Numbered from the stretch's first letter, positions 14,225 through 22,305 are shown. The stretch is DNA of 23,522 bases from Chloroflexi bacterium RBG_13_51_52 (GCA_001796525.1 MGMT01000032.1:1-23522), one strand, 5' to 3'. Notes: generated by a model from the sequence alone, not told the origin. A program made the numbers and translations.

Positions 14225-14776
14225 ATGTCTAGAGTAGGAAAATTACCGATACCGATACCAACGGGGGTAACGGTGGATATTTCAGGGGCGAACGTCACCG
14301 TTAAAGGTCCCAAGGGCGAGCTTAAACGTTCCATACCCGGTGAAATGCGCGTGGCGATGGAAGGCAGCAACCTGATTGTGACCAGGCCCAGCGACAATAA
14401 GAAACACCGGGCTTTCCACGGACTGACGAGAAGCCTCCTGGCGAATATGGTGCAGGGTGTATCCAAGGGCTTTGAAAAGACGCTGGATATCGTGGGGGTA
14501 GGCTACCGCGCGGAAAAAACCGGCGATAAGCTTACGCTCCGTCTGGGTCTTTCGAACCATGTAGAAGTAAAACCGATGCCCGGCATTACCCTGGCAGTTG
14601 AAGGAACCAGCAAGATAAAGGTGAGTGGGATAAACAAGGAAGACGTGGGGCAGATGGCCGCAGAAATCCGTGCTCTGCGTGTGCCGGACCATTACAAAGG
14701 CAAGGGCATAAGATACACGGGAGAAAAGGTACATATTAAACCGGGCAAGGCCGGCAAGGTAGTTGGCAGGAAATAA
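14225..14776 (+). CDS. rplF: 50S ribosomal protein L6
   Basis: L6 sits near the sarcin-ricin loop where translational GTPases act. It has 183 aa. It starts SRVGKLPIPIPTGVTVDI and carries the internal motif VGVGYRAE (91-98). The conserved C-terminal part reads RVPDHYKGKGIRY followed by KPGKAGK. Both alpha-beta repeats of the fold are present in the length. It is followed after two bases by rplR. Confidence 0.97.
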   Translation: MSRVGKLPIPIPTGVTVDISGANVTVKGPKGELKRSIPGEMRVAMEGSNLIVTRPSDNKKHRAFHGLTRSLLANMVQGVSKGFEKTLDIVGVGYRAEKTGDKLTLRLGLSNHVEVKPMPGITLAVEGTSKIKVSGINKEDVGQMAAEIRALRVPDHYKGKGIRYTGEKVHIKPGKAGKVVGRK

Positions 14777-14778
14777 AA

Positions 14779-15141
14779 ATGGCAAAATCTTATACCAGAG
14801 AAGCACGAATAAGAAGGCATAAAAGGGTAAGGCAAAAAATAAGCGGGAGTGGCGGCCGGCCGCGGCTTTGTATTTTCCGCAGCCTGAACCATATTTACGC
14901 CCAGGTAATCGATGATGAAAAGGGGCAAACACTGGTTGCCGCATCTACGCTTGATGCAGATATTAAAAAAGAGACCAAGAAGAATAAAACCGGCGAGGCG
15001 GAACTGGTGGGCACGATGTTAGCGAAACGCGCCGCGGCGAAAAAAATTAGCCAGGTGGCTTTCGACCGGGGCGGATTTAAATACCAGGGGCGGGTAAAAG
15101 CCCTGGCGGAAGCGGCCCGCAAGGGCGGACTCAAGTTCTAA
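14779..15141 (+). CDS. rplR: 50S ribosomal protein L18
   Basis: L18 binds 5S rRNA and helps join it to the 50S subunit. It has 120 aa. Segments that identify it are RIRRHKRVRQKISGSGGRPR (10-29), LCIFRSLNHIYAQVIDD, and the C-terminal FDRGGFKYQGRVKALAEAAR. The start is two bases after rplF, with the ribosome-binding sequence within the end of rplF. Confidence 0.97.
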   Translation: MAKSYTREARIRRHKRVRQKISGSGGRPRLCIFRSLNHIYAQVIDDEKGQTLVAASTLDADIKKETKKNKTGEAELVGTMLAKRAAAKKISQVAFDRGGFKYQGRVKALAEAARKGGLKF

Positions 15142-15149
15142 GAGAGGGA

Positions 15150-15686
15150 ATGGCAGCTCTGATGAAGCAACCGTTAAGTCGGATAGATGCAACCGAACTA
15201 AATCTTAATGATAAACTTATCAACGTGAACCGCGTTGCCAAGGTGATGAAAGGCGGCAAGCGCCTGCGTTTCAGCGCCCTGGTAGTGACGGGAGACGGCG
15301 CGGGGCATGTAGGCATAGGCATAGGAAAAGCGAATGAGGTACCAGCCGCGATAAGCAAAGGCGGAGCTAAAGCAAAGAAAAACCTGATTAAAGTACCTTT
15401 AGTGGGCAGCACCATTCCTCACGAAATTACCGTGCATTTCGGAGCTGCTACCGTTATGTTAAAGCCGGCTGTACAGGGCACCGGCGTTATCGCCGGAGGC
15501 AGCGTCCGGGCAGTGCTGGAGGCCTGCGGTGTTAAGGATATTTTAACGAAATCACTCGGCAACACCAACCATATCAATGTCGCCCGGGCTACCATGCTGG
15601 CACTCACCCAGCTTAGAAACCCGAAAGAAGAACTAGCGAAACGTAAAGGATCAGCAGCTCCCGCGGAGGCAGCCGCACATGAGTAA
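15150..15686 (+). CDS. rpsE: 30S ribosomal protein S5
   Basis: S5 lies at the mRNA entry site and influences decoding accuracy; spectinomycin resistance maps to it. It has 178 aa. The double-stranded RNA-binding-like domain shows INVNRVAKVMKGGKRLRFSA (24-43) and VGIGIGKANEVPAAI. The second domain has GTGVIAGGSVRAVLEACGV. The tail after residue 160 is Ala/Lys/Glu-rich and non-conserved. The last eight bases overlap rpmD. Confidence 0.97.
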   Translation: MAALMKQPLSRIDATELNLNDKLINVNRVAKVMKGGKRLRFSALVVTGDGAGHVGIGIGKANEVPAAISKGGAKAKKNLIKVPLVGSTIPHEITVHFGAATVMLKPAVQGTGVIAGGSVRAVLEACGVKDILTKSLGNTNHINVARATMLALTQLRNPKEELAKRKGSAAPAEAAAHE

Positions 15687-15873
15687 ATTACGCGTTACCT
15701 GGATTAAAAGCGGTATCGGCTATGAAGAAAGCCAGAGAAAAACCCTGCAGTCGCTGGGCTTTCACCGGCTGAATCAGAGTGTCGTCCTTAATGATACAAA
15801 CTCGGTGCGCGGCATGATCAATAAAGTCAGGCACCTGGTTAAAGTGGAGGAAGAGCTTGGTAAAACAAAATAG
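15679..15873 (+). CDS. rpmD: 50S ribosomal protein L30
   Basis: L30 is a small 50S protein absent from some lineages. It has 64 aa with the standard LRVTWIKSGIGYEESQRKTL (4-23), GFHRLNQSVVLNDTNSVRGM and a short end. The ATG lies eight bases inside rpsE, next to CGCGGAGGCAG, a good ribosome-binding sequence. Its own 3' end overlaps rplO by 17 bases. Confidence 0.95.
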   Translation: MSKLRVTWIKSGIGYEESQRKTLQSLGFHRLNQSVVLNDTNSVRGMINKVRHLVKVEEELGKTK

Positions 15874-16327
15874 TATCGCCCCGGCACCCGGCTCCAGACA
15901 TACCAGCAAGCGTGTCGGTCGCGGTGACGGGAGCGGACACGGGACCTATTCCGGACGCGGCTGTAAAGGCCAGAAGTCACGGGCCGGCAATAATAAATTC
16001 CGCCCCGGCTTCGAGGGCGGACAACTGCCTTTAATCAAGCGTCTGCCGAGAAAACGCGGCTTTACCAACATCTTCCGGACGGAATACAGCACCGTCAGCA
16101 TCAGCCAGCTTAATAAATTCGAGTCCGGCAGTGAAATCACGTCCGAGAAACTGAAAGCGGCGGGGATGATAAAATCACTGGCCAAACCGATTAAAATTCT
16201 GGCTGACGGAGACATCGACCATCCCGTCACGGTTAAAGCGAATAAATTTTCGGCTGCAGCCAAGGCTAAGATAGAAACGGCCGGTGGCAAGGTTGAGGAG
16301 GTCGCGGATGCGGCAAAAGTCGACTAG
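15857..16327 (+). CDS. rplO: 50S ribosomal protein L15
   Basis: L15 is a late 50S assembly protein with an extended N-terminus reaching into the subunit. It has 156 aa. The TTG start at 15857 lies six bases after GGAGG (15846-15850), inside rpmD. The glycine- and basic-rich arm has KRVGRGDGSGHGTYSGRGCK (18-37) and FEGGQLPLIKRLPRKRGF. The C-terminal domain ends in a short acidic/alanine tail. The last 20 bases overlap secY, whose ribosome-binding site is inside this gene. Confidence 0.96.
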   Translation: MVKQNSIAPAPGSRHTSKRVGRGDGSGHGTYSGRGCKGQKSRAGNNKFRPGFEGGQLPLIKRLPRKRGFTNIFRTEYSTVSISQLNKFESGSEITSEKLKAAGMIKSLAKPIKILADGDIDHPVTVKANKFSAAAKAKIETAGGKVEEVADAAKVD

Positions 16328-17618
16328 ACCCAGACTTTTGCAGGCAATGATCGATGCCTTCAGCCTGCCCGACCTGCGGCGCCGAATCCTGATTACCGTG
16401 GGTATCCTGGTGATATTCCGTTTCGTATCTCACGTACCTCTACCGGGCCTGAATGCCGATGCATTGAAAAACCTTTTTGAGAGCAATGCCCTGCTGGGCA
16501 TGCTGGACCTGTTCAGCGGGGGCGCGATGAAGCAGTTCAGCGTGGCTTCAATGGGCGTTTATCCGTATATTACCGCATCAATCATTATGATTCTGCTGGT
16601 GCCGGTTATTCCCAAGCTACAGTCTCTATCACAGGAAGGGGAAGCCGGCAAGAATAAAATCAATTTGTTTACGCACTGGCTGACGGTCCCGCTGGCCGGA
16701 CTTTCAGGCTACGGGCAACTTGTCATTTTACAGCGGGGAGACAATCCCGCTGTCAACGCAAGTGACCCTATGCTCACTGTCACTATCGTACTATCACTTA
16801 TTGCCGGCACGATGTTCCTGGTCTGGCTGGGCGAGCTTATTACCGAATACGGCATCGGCAACGGTATCTCCATCATTATCTTCGGCGGTATTGTCGCGGG
16901 ATATCCCAATTTGATACAAGAAGGCTACATTGCCAAGGGCAACCCCATGGGATTAGCCGTGTATATTGCCATCGTTCTGATCACGGTCGTCTTGATTGTC
17001 ATCTTCACCGAAGCGCACCGCCGTGTACCAGTGCAATACGCACGCAGCGTTTTCCGCGGCGGCCGCATGTACCGGCAGTCAGGTACAACCCACATCCCGC
17101 TGCGGGTTAATTCATCCGGTATGATACCGCTCATTTTCGCGATGTCGATAATGCTTTTCCCGGGCATCGTGGCGAGCTATTTTGATTCCGGGGAAGGGTT
17201 CGCTCATTCGATTGTCATGTGGTTCAATCCGAATACCGACCTGCCGATAGGCGCTTTTTACTGGATTTTTTATTTTATTTTAGCTGTAGCTTTTACATTT
17301 TTTTATACTCTCATTACATATCAGCAACAAGACCTGCCCGGCACTTTACAGAGGCAGGGGGGCTTTATCCCGGGTATACGGCCGGGTAAAAACACCGCCA
17401 GCTATTTAAGCGGCGTTATCAACCGGATTACCTGGGCGGGGGCGCTCTTTTTAGCTTTCGTGGCGGTAATGCCATTTCTGGCACGCACGGTTACCAACGT
17501 GCAACAGATCCAGCTATCCAGTTTAGGCATGCTAATCGTGGTGGGCGTAGTGCTGGATACGATGAAGCAGCTCGAAGCCCAACTGGTCATGCGGCGTTAT
17601 GAAGGCTTTATTAAATAG
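16308..17618 (+). CDS. secY: Protein translocase channel subunit SecY
   Basis: SecY forms the inner-membrane channel, with SecE and SecG, for protein export and membrane insertion. I chose the ATG at 16308, six bases after GAGGAGG (16295-16301), giving 436 aa; a start at 16284 would only add eight residues inside rplO. About ten hydrophobic segments can be read. The family signatures are present: the plug-region GLNADAL, GIGNGISIIIFGGI in the middle, and the cytosolic loop GGFIPGIRPGKNTASYL that contacts SecA or the ribosome. The end LVMRRYEGFIK is also typical. It keeps the usual place between rplO and adk. Confidence 0.97.
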   Translation: MRQKSTRPRLLQAMIDAFSLPDLRRRILITVGILVIFRFVSHVPLPGLNADALKNLFESNALLGMLDLFSGGAMKQFSVASMGVYPYITASIIMILLVPVIPKLQSLSQEGEAGKNKINLFTHWLTVPLAGLSGYGQLVILQRGDNPAVNASDPMLTVTIVLSLIAGTMFLVWLGELITEYGIGNGISIIIFGGIVAGYPNLIQEGYIAKGNPMGLAVYIAIVLITVVLIVIFTEAHRRVPVQYARSVFRGGRMYRQSGTTHIPLRVNSSGMIPLIFAMSIMLFPGIVASYFDSGEGFAHSIVMWFNPNTDLPIGAFYWIFYFILAVAFTFFYTLITYQQQDLPGTLQRQGGFIPGIRPGKNTASYLSGVINRITWAGALFLAFVAVMPFLARTVTNVQQIQLSSLGMLIVVGVVLDTMKQLEAQLVMRRYEGFIK

Positions 17619-17626
17619 GAGTAAAG

Positions 17627-18268
17627 GTGTATATTATTCTGCTGGGAGCCCCGGGGGCAGGCAAAGGCACGCAAGCCATCATGCTGGCGGAGAAAAAGAA
17701 GCTGGTACAGGTAGCTTCCGGCGACCTTTTCCGCAAGGCGCTCCAGCAGGAAACGGAGCTTGGTAAAAAAGCCAAGGTCTACATGGAGAAGGGGCATCTG
17801 GTCCCCGATGAAATAACGATACAAATGGTACTGGAGAGGCTGGCCGAGCCGGACTGTAAAAACGGGGCAATACTGGACGGCTTCCCGCGGAACCTGGAGC
17901 AAGCGAAGGCACTGGATAAAGCCCTGGGGCAGAAGTCCAGCGCTATCGATAAAGTGGTGTATATAAAAGTATCCGAAGGAGAATTACTAAAGAGATTAGG
18001 CGGACGCTGGATATGCCGTAAATGCCAGGCGCCTTATCACGAGGTGGATTCACCGCCCAAGGTAGCCGGGAAGTGCGACCGCTGCGGCGGCGAATTGTAC
18101 CAGCGCGCCGACGATAACGTTGAGACGGTGAAAAAGCGGCTGGAGGTATACTTCGCGGAGACGTCCCCTCTAATCGATTATTACAAGCGGGCAAAGAAGC
18201 TGCTGGAAATCAACGGAGAAGGCAATACAAGCGAAGTAAACCAGAGGATTCTGAACGCCTTACGTTAA
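17627..18268 (+). CDS. adk: Adenylate kinase, zinc-lid type
   Basis: Adk interconverts ATP plus AMP and two ADP, keeping the adenylate pool in balance. It has 213 aa and a GTG start at 17627, five bases after AGGAG (17617-17621), which overlaps the secY stop. The P-loop GAPGAGKGTQ is at 7-16, the AMP-site SGDLFR at 31-36, and GFPRN at 85-89. The lid carries four cysteines, C130/C133 and C150/C153, the metal-binding form common outside the enterobacteria. Its position next to secY and map is classical. Confidence 0.97.
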   Translation: MYIILLGAPGAGKGTQAIMLAEKKKLVQVASGDLFRKALQQETELGKKAKVYMEKGHLVPDEITIQMVLERLAEPDCKNGAILDGFPRNLEQAKALDKALGQKSSAIDKVVYIKVSEGELLKRLGGRWICRKCQAPYHEVDSPPKVAGKCDRCGGELYQRADDNVETVKKRLEVYFAETSPLIDYYKRAKKLLEINGEGNTSEVNQRILNALR

Positions 18269-18282
18269 AGAGATGTTAAATA

Positions 18283-19059
18283 ATGAGTATTGTAATCAAG
18301 TCAGAAAAAGAAATAGAAATCATGCGGCAGTCAGGCAAAATTGTCGCTGATATATTAAAAATATTAACCGAACAAATGAAACCAGGCATGAAAACAAAGG
18401 AAATGGACTTAATAGCCGAAAGGGAATTGAAAAAACGGGGCGCCGAGTCTTCTTTCAAGGGATACCGGGGCTACCCGGCTACTATCTGCGTATCGATAAA
18501 TGATGAGATAGTGCATGGGATACCCGGTGATAGAATTTTGAAAGAGGGCGATATCGTTTCGCTCGATTTCGGCGCGATATATCACGGTTTCCACGGTGAC
18601 GCCGCGGTAACCGTACCTGTAGGCAAGGTTAGTCCAGAAGCAATGCGTCTTATTGAGACTACCAAGGGTTCTCTGAAAATTGGTATCGCCGCAGCCTGCG
18701 CCGGAGCGAACCTGGGTGATGTATCAGCGGCGATACAGAATTACGCTAAATCCAAAGGATATTCGCTGGTGCGGGAATATACGGGGCACGGGATAGGCAG
18801 AAAAATGCATGAAGACCCGCAGATACCCAATTCTACCGAGCCTCCGTACGGGCTGCAGCCGGGGACGGGCCCGGTGCTGAAAAAGGGAATGACGTTCGCC
18901 CTGGAACCGATGCTGAATGCCGGCGACTGGCGTACCCGCGTCGCCGAGGATCAGTGGACGGTACTGACAGCCGACGGCAGCCTTTCAGCGCACTTCGAAC
19001 ACACAATTGTTGTCGATGATAAAGAACCGGAGGTATTGACCGGGGGATGGTATGACTAA
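18283..19059 (+). CDS. map: Methionine aminopeptidase, type I
   Basis: Map removes the initiator methionine from nascent proteins. It has 258 aa and lacks an N-terminal zinc-finger extension, so it is the plain bacterial form. The five metal ligands of the pita-bread fold are all visible: D95 (LDFGA), D106 (GDAA), H169 (GHGIG), E208 (LEPM) and E239 (FEH). H79 in IVHGIP also matches the family active site. The ATG at 18283 follows rather weak AGAGATG-type sequence, 14 bases after adk. The last eight bases overlap infA. Confidence 0.97.
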   Translation: MSIVIKSEKEIEIMRQSGKIVADILKILTEQMKPGMKTKEMDLIAERELKKRGAESSFKGYRGYPATICVSINDEIVHGIPGDRILKEGDIVSLDFGAIYHGFHGDAAVTVPVGKVSPEAMRLIETTKGSLKIGIAAACAGANLGDVSAAIQNYAKSKGYSLVREYTGHGIGRKMHEDPQIPNSTEPPYGLQPGTGPVLKKGMTFALEPMLNAGDWRTRVAEDQWTVLTADGSLSAHFEHTIVVDDKEPEVLTGGWYD

Positions 19060-19270
19060 AAAAGAAGCCATCGAAGTCGAGGGCACGGTCATCGAGGCTC
19101 TACCCAACGCCATGTTCCGCGTGGAGCTCCCGAATAAGCATGAAGTACTGGCGCATATTTCGGGGAAGATAAGAATGCATTATATCAGAGTGCTGCCCGG
19201 TGATAAGGTGTTAATTGAGCTCTCGCCTTATGACCTGAAACGTGGTAGAATCACCTATCGGCTGAAATAA
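19052..19270 (+). CDS. infA: Translation initiation factor IF-1
   Basis: IF-1 is an OB-fold protein that blocks the A site during initiation. It has 72 aa, the standard length. It shows KKEAIEVEGTVIEALPNAMF (3-22), ELPNKHEVLAHISGKIRMHY and the terminal SPYDLKRGRITYRLK. The ATG lies in the end of map, with GGGGG sequence upstream. Its placement between map and rpmJ is the usual one in Gram-positive-like and Chloroflexota gene orders. Confidence 0.97.
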   Translation: MTKKEAIEVEGTVIEALPNAMFRVELPNKHEVLAHISGKIRMHYIRVLPGDKVLIELSPYDLKRGRITYRLK

Positions 19271-19286
19271 TAAAAGGGTTTGAAAA

Positions 19287-19400
19287 ATGAAAGTCAAAGC
19301 TTCAGTAAAAGTAAGATGTGAAAAATGCAAGGTCGTAAAACGGCGCGGGGTAATCAGAATTATCTGTGAAAACCCCAAGCATAAGCAGAGGCAGGGTTAG
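19287..19400 (+). CDS. rpmJ: 50S ribosomal protein L36, zinc type
   Basis: L36 is the smallest ribosomal protein, with a zinc ribbon holding 23S rRNA near the A-site side. The gene is only 114 bases and encodes 37 aa beginning MKVKASVKVRCEKCK. The metal ligands are C11, C14, C27 and H32, so it is the zinc-binding form. AAAGGG (19273-19278) lies eight bases before the ATG. It sits between infA and rpsM, exactly where expected. Confidence 0.95.
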   Translation: MKVKASVKVRCEKCKVVKRRGVIRIICENPKHKQRQG

Positions 19401-19414
19401 CAAGGAGGGAATAA

Positions 19415-19804
19415 ATGCCACGTGTCGCTGGAATAGACATACCGGTCAATAAGCAGGCATGGGTCTCATTGCAGTATATCTACGGCATCGGCCCGAATAA
19501 CAGCTATAAAATATTATCCCTGGCGGGGATTGCCCCGGAGACCAGGGTTAAAGACCTTACCGAGGCCGAAGTTAATAAACTCCGGGAAATCATCGATAAG
19601 CAGTACCAGGTCGAGGGCGAACTAAGGAAAGAGATTAATTTCAACATAAAGCGTCTTACCGAAATCGGCAGCTACCGCGGTCTAAGGCACCGTCACGGTC
19701 TACCGGCCAGAGGGCAGCGGACACGGACGAATGCCCGCACCAAGCGCGGACAGCGTAAGACAGTAGCCGGCCGAGGACAGAAGCGCGGCGCGACGAAGAA
19801 ATAA
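19415..19804 (+). CDS. rpsM: 30S ribosomal protein S13
   Basis: S13 forms bridges between the 30S head and the 50S subunit. It has 129 aa. It starts PRVAGIDIPVNKQAWVSLQY (2-21) and has YGIGPNNSYKI, a helical middle part, and a basic C-terminus with GSYRGLRHRHGLPARGQRTR and NARTKRG. The ribosome-binding site AAGGAGG lies between rpmJ and the ATG, the strongest in this part. It opens the alpha-type set of the block. Confidence 0.97.
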   Translation: MPRVAGIDIPVNKQAWVSLQYIYGIGPNNSYKILSLAGIAPETRVKDLTEAEVNKLREIIDKQYQVEGELRKEINFNIKRLTEIGSYRGLRHRHGLPARGQRTRTNARTKRGQRKTVAGRGQKRGATKK

Positions 19805-19834
19805 TCACGATTATACCGGAACAAGGAGGACAGG

Positions 19835-20227
19835 GTGCCACAGAAAAGGAAAACAAAAGCCAGAAGGCGGGAACGTAAAGCAGTCCCCACCGGCAAGGCT
19901 TATATACAGTCGAGTTTTAATAACACTATCGTCACTCTTACCGACCCGCAGGGGAATGCGCTGGCCTGGGGAAGCTCCGGGACAGCCGGATTCAAGGGTT
20001 CGCGTAAAGGCACGCCTTACGCCGCCCAGATGGCCGCCCGCGATGCGGCGCGCAAGGCGATGGTGCACGGTTTGAGACAGGTTGAAGTACTTATCAACGG
20101 TCCGGGCAGCGGCCGCGAGGCAGCAATCCGCTCCCTGCAAGGGTCGGGGCTGTACATTACCGGAATTAAAGACGTGACACCTATACCGCATGCCGGATGC
20201 CGCCCACCGAAGCGGAGAAGAGTCTAA
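19835..20227 (+). CDS. rpsK: 30S ribosomal protein S11
   Basis: S11 lines the 30S platform near the mRNA exit. It has 130 aa. The start is GTG at 19835, with AAGGAGGACAGG upstream. The core motifs SSFNNTIVTLTDPQGNALAW (26-45) and GFKGSRKGTPYAAQ are normal. The C-terminus reads TPIPHAGCRPPKRRRV. In E. coli the matching residue is asparagine 119 of the HNG motif, which is converted to isoaspartate. Here it is alanine (A120, codon GCC at 20192-20194). All other residues of this segment are conserved. Confidence 0.97.
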   Translation: MPQKRKTKARRRERKAVPTGKAYIQSSFNNTIVTLTDPQGNALAWGSSGTAGFKGSRKGTPYAAQMAARDAARKAMVHGLRQVEVLINGPGSGREAAIRSLQGSGLYITGIKDVTPIPHAGCRPPKRRRV

Positions 20228-20239
20228 AAGGGGAATATT

Positions 20240-20869
20240 ATGGCAAGATATACAGAAGCGATATGCCGTTTATGCCGGCGTAATGGTGAAAAGCTCTTCC
20301 TAAAAGGAGCCCGGTGCTTTACGCCTAAATGCGCTATCGATAAACGACCAAAACCGCCGGGACAAACAACCGGACGACGGCGACGCAGGTTCTCCGACCG
20401 TGCTCTTCAGCTTCGTGAAAAGCAAAAAGCACGCTATACCTACGGCATCCTGGAACGGCAGTTCAGGAAAACCTTCGAGATAGCTGAAAAACAGGCCGGC
20501 ATCACCGGCGATAATCTCCTGGTGCTCCTGGAGAGACGATTGGATAATGTAGTATACCGGCTGGGCTTTGCCGATTCACGTTCACAGGCGCGCCAACTCG
20601 TGCTGCACGGCCACATCATGTTGAGCGGCAAGAAAGTCAACATCCCGTCCCGCCTCGTTAAAGAAGGCGATACCATCGGCTGGCGTGAAGGCAGCAAGAA
20701 AACCGAGTATTATAAAATACTGGCAGAATCAATCGAAGCCAAGGATATTTTAAGCTGGTTGAGCCTGGACAAGCAAAACATGGTCGGACAGGTAATAACG
20801 TTGCCTACTCCCGACCAGGTCGATGCCAAGTTCGATGGCAAGGCAGTTATCGAGTACTATTCACGGTAG
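20240..20869 (+). CDS. rpsD: 30S ribosomal protein S4, zinc type
   Basis: S4 initiates 30S assembly by binding the 5' domain of 16S rRNA. It has 209 aa. Four cysteines near the N-terminus, C9, C12, C26 and C31, mark the zinc-binding form. The S4 RNA-binding domain contains LLERRLDNVVYRLGFADSRS (95-114) and ARQLVLHGHIMLSGKKVNIP. The ATG follows AAAGGGGAA, 12 bases after rpsK. In E. coli S4 regulates the alpha operon; no recognisable pseudoknot target was evident before rpsM here. Confidence 0.97.
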   Translation: MARYTEAICRLCRRNGEKLFLKGARCFTPKCAIDKRPKPPGQTTGRRRRRFSDRALQLREKQKARYTYGILERQFRKTFEIAEKQAGITGDNLLVLLERRLDNVVYRLGFADSRSQARQLVLHGHIMLSGKKVNIPSRLVKEGDTIGWREGSKKTEYYKILAESIEAKDILSWLSLDKQNMVGQVITLPTPDQVDAKFDGKAVIEYYSR

Positions 20870-20892
20870 TAGAACAAAAAGGAGGTAATTCA

Positions 20893-21909
20893 TTGGCTGG
20901 ACTATTAGTCCCTAAAATTGAATGTACCGAACAGTCAGATAATTTCGGGCGTTTTGTAGCCGAACCGCTGGAGAAGGGGTTTGGTATTACCCTTGGCAAT
21001 TCCTTACGCCGTGTGTTGCTTGGATATCTTCCGGGGGCAGCCGTAACTCAAGTAAGGATTGAGGGTGTCCAGCATGAGTTTACGGTTATCCCAAACGCTA
21101 AAGAGGACGTTATAGAATTCCTTCTCAACGTTAAAGAAATCAGGTTGAAGCCCTTGTCCGACCACGGCAGTATGCTTATCCTGGAAAAAGAAGGCGAAGG
21201 CCGCGTTTGCGCATCAGATATCAAGCCATCGACGGATTTTGAAATCACCAATCCGGAACTGTGCCTGATTACTCTTAATAGTGCTAAAGCCAAGCTCTAT
21301 ATCGAGATGGATGTCGAAATAGGGTCGGGTTTCAGGCCCGCCGAATCCACGGATAACATGCCGGTAGGCACCATACCAGTCGACGCCATCTTCACCCCGA
21401 TTCGGAAAGTCAATTATGTCGTGGAGCCGACGCATCTGGGCCGTGAGACCAGCCGCGAGAGACTGGTTATCGATGTCTGGACAGACGGAACGATGCTACC
21501 GGTGGACGCGATAAGCCACGCCGCCGAAATATTGATTGAGCAGTTCACTCCGTTTTTTGAGTACGTTAAAATCTCTCAAATGAAAGCCGAGGAACGGGCT
21601 ATTCGCCTCTCTATCCCCGACGAGAAATACAATATGCCCGTGGAACAACTGGACCTATCGGTACGCACCATGAACTGCTTAAGACGCAGCAACATTACTA
21701 CCGTAGGTGAGCTTATCGGCAAGGGGACAAAAGAGCTACTGAAGTTACGCAATTTCGGTCAGAAATCGTACCAGGAGATAGAGGACCGTCTTTCTGCGAT
21801 AGGGCTTTCATTAAATCCGAAAACCGAGGAGAAAGACGAAGAGGAAGAAGAAGCCAATCCCAAAGCGAAAGGCAAAAAGAAGAAGGCAGAAGAGCCTGCC
21901 GAAGAATAA
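20893..21909 (+). CDS. rpoA: DNA-directed RNA polymerase subunit alpha
   Basis: Alpha dimerises to nucleate RNA polymerase assembly, and its C-terminal domain contacts UP elements and activators. It has 338 aa. The TTG start is at 20893, with AAAAAGGAGGT just upstream. The N-terminal domain has GFGITLGNSLRRVLLGYLPG (29-48). The C-terminal domain covers about 247-307, with VEQLDLSVRTMNCLRR and LRNFGQKSYQEI. The last 25 residues form a tail with a run of glutamates, then KGKKKK, then EEPAEE. It lies between rpsD and rplQ, as in most bacteria. Confidence 0.97.
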   Translation: MAGLLVPKIECTEQSDNFGRFVAEPLEKGFGITLGNSLRRVLLGYLPGAAVTQVRIEGVQHEFTVIPNAKEDVIEFLLNVKEIRLKPLSDHGSMLILEKEGEGRVCASDIKPSTDFEITNPELCLITLNSAKAKLYIEMDVEIGSGFRPAESTDNMPVGTIPVDAIFTPIRKVNYVVEPTHLGRETSRERLVIDVWTDGTMLPVDAISHAAEILIEQFTPFFEYVKISQMKAEERAIRLSIPDEKYNMPVEQLDLSVRTMNCLRRSNITTVGELIGKGTKELLKLRNFGQKSYQEIEDRLSAIGLSLNPKTEEKDEEEEEANPKAKGKKKKAEEPAEE

Positions 21910-21951
21910 TCAGTTTATCAAGGAATAACCTAGACACGGAGAACCGTTAAG

Positions 21952-22305
21952 ATGAGGCATAATATTGCAGGCAGAAGTTTAAACCGCGACTCCGGCCATC
22001 GGAAAGCCCTGTACCGGAATCTCGTCACCGCTTTGCTGAAACATGAGAAAATCGTTACTACCGAGGCTAAAGCCAAGGAAGTGCGCAGCATGGCGGAAAA
22101 AATGATTACCCTGGGGAAGAAAAGCGGCCTTCATGCGTACCGACAGGCGCTGACATTTATTACCGATAAAGCGGTTACCGATAAGGTATTTTCCGTGCTT
22201 GGTCCACGCTACAAGGAAAGGGCCGGAGGCTACACCCGGTCCACAAAACTGGAGCCCAGACTGGGCGATAATGCGCCGATGGTTAAACTGGAGCTGGTCA
22301 AATAG
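21952..22305 (+). CDS. rplQ: 50S ribosomal protein L17
   Basis: L17 binds near the tunnel exit on the 50S subunit. It has 117 aa, the usual short bacterial form. It starts RHNIAGRSLNRDSGHRKALY, followed by NLVTALLKHEKIVTTEAKAK (23-42), the strongly conserved block. GGAG upstream of the ATG is the ribosome-binding site. The 42-base gap after rpoA contains no hairpin with a T run, so transcription probably continues. Confidence 0.97.
   Translation: MRHNIAGRSLNRDSGHRKALYRNLVTALLKHEKIVTTEAKAKEVRSMAEKMITLGKKSGLHAYRQALTFITDKAVTDKVFSVLGPRYKERAGGYTRSTKLEPRLGDNAPMVKLELVK

Noticed and set aside
21910..21951. Terminator between rpoA and rplQ
   Set aside because: There is no inverted repeat or T run in the 42 bases, so I see no break in the transcription unit.
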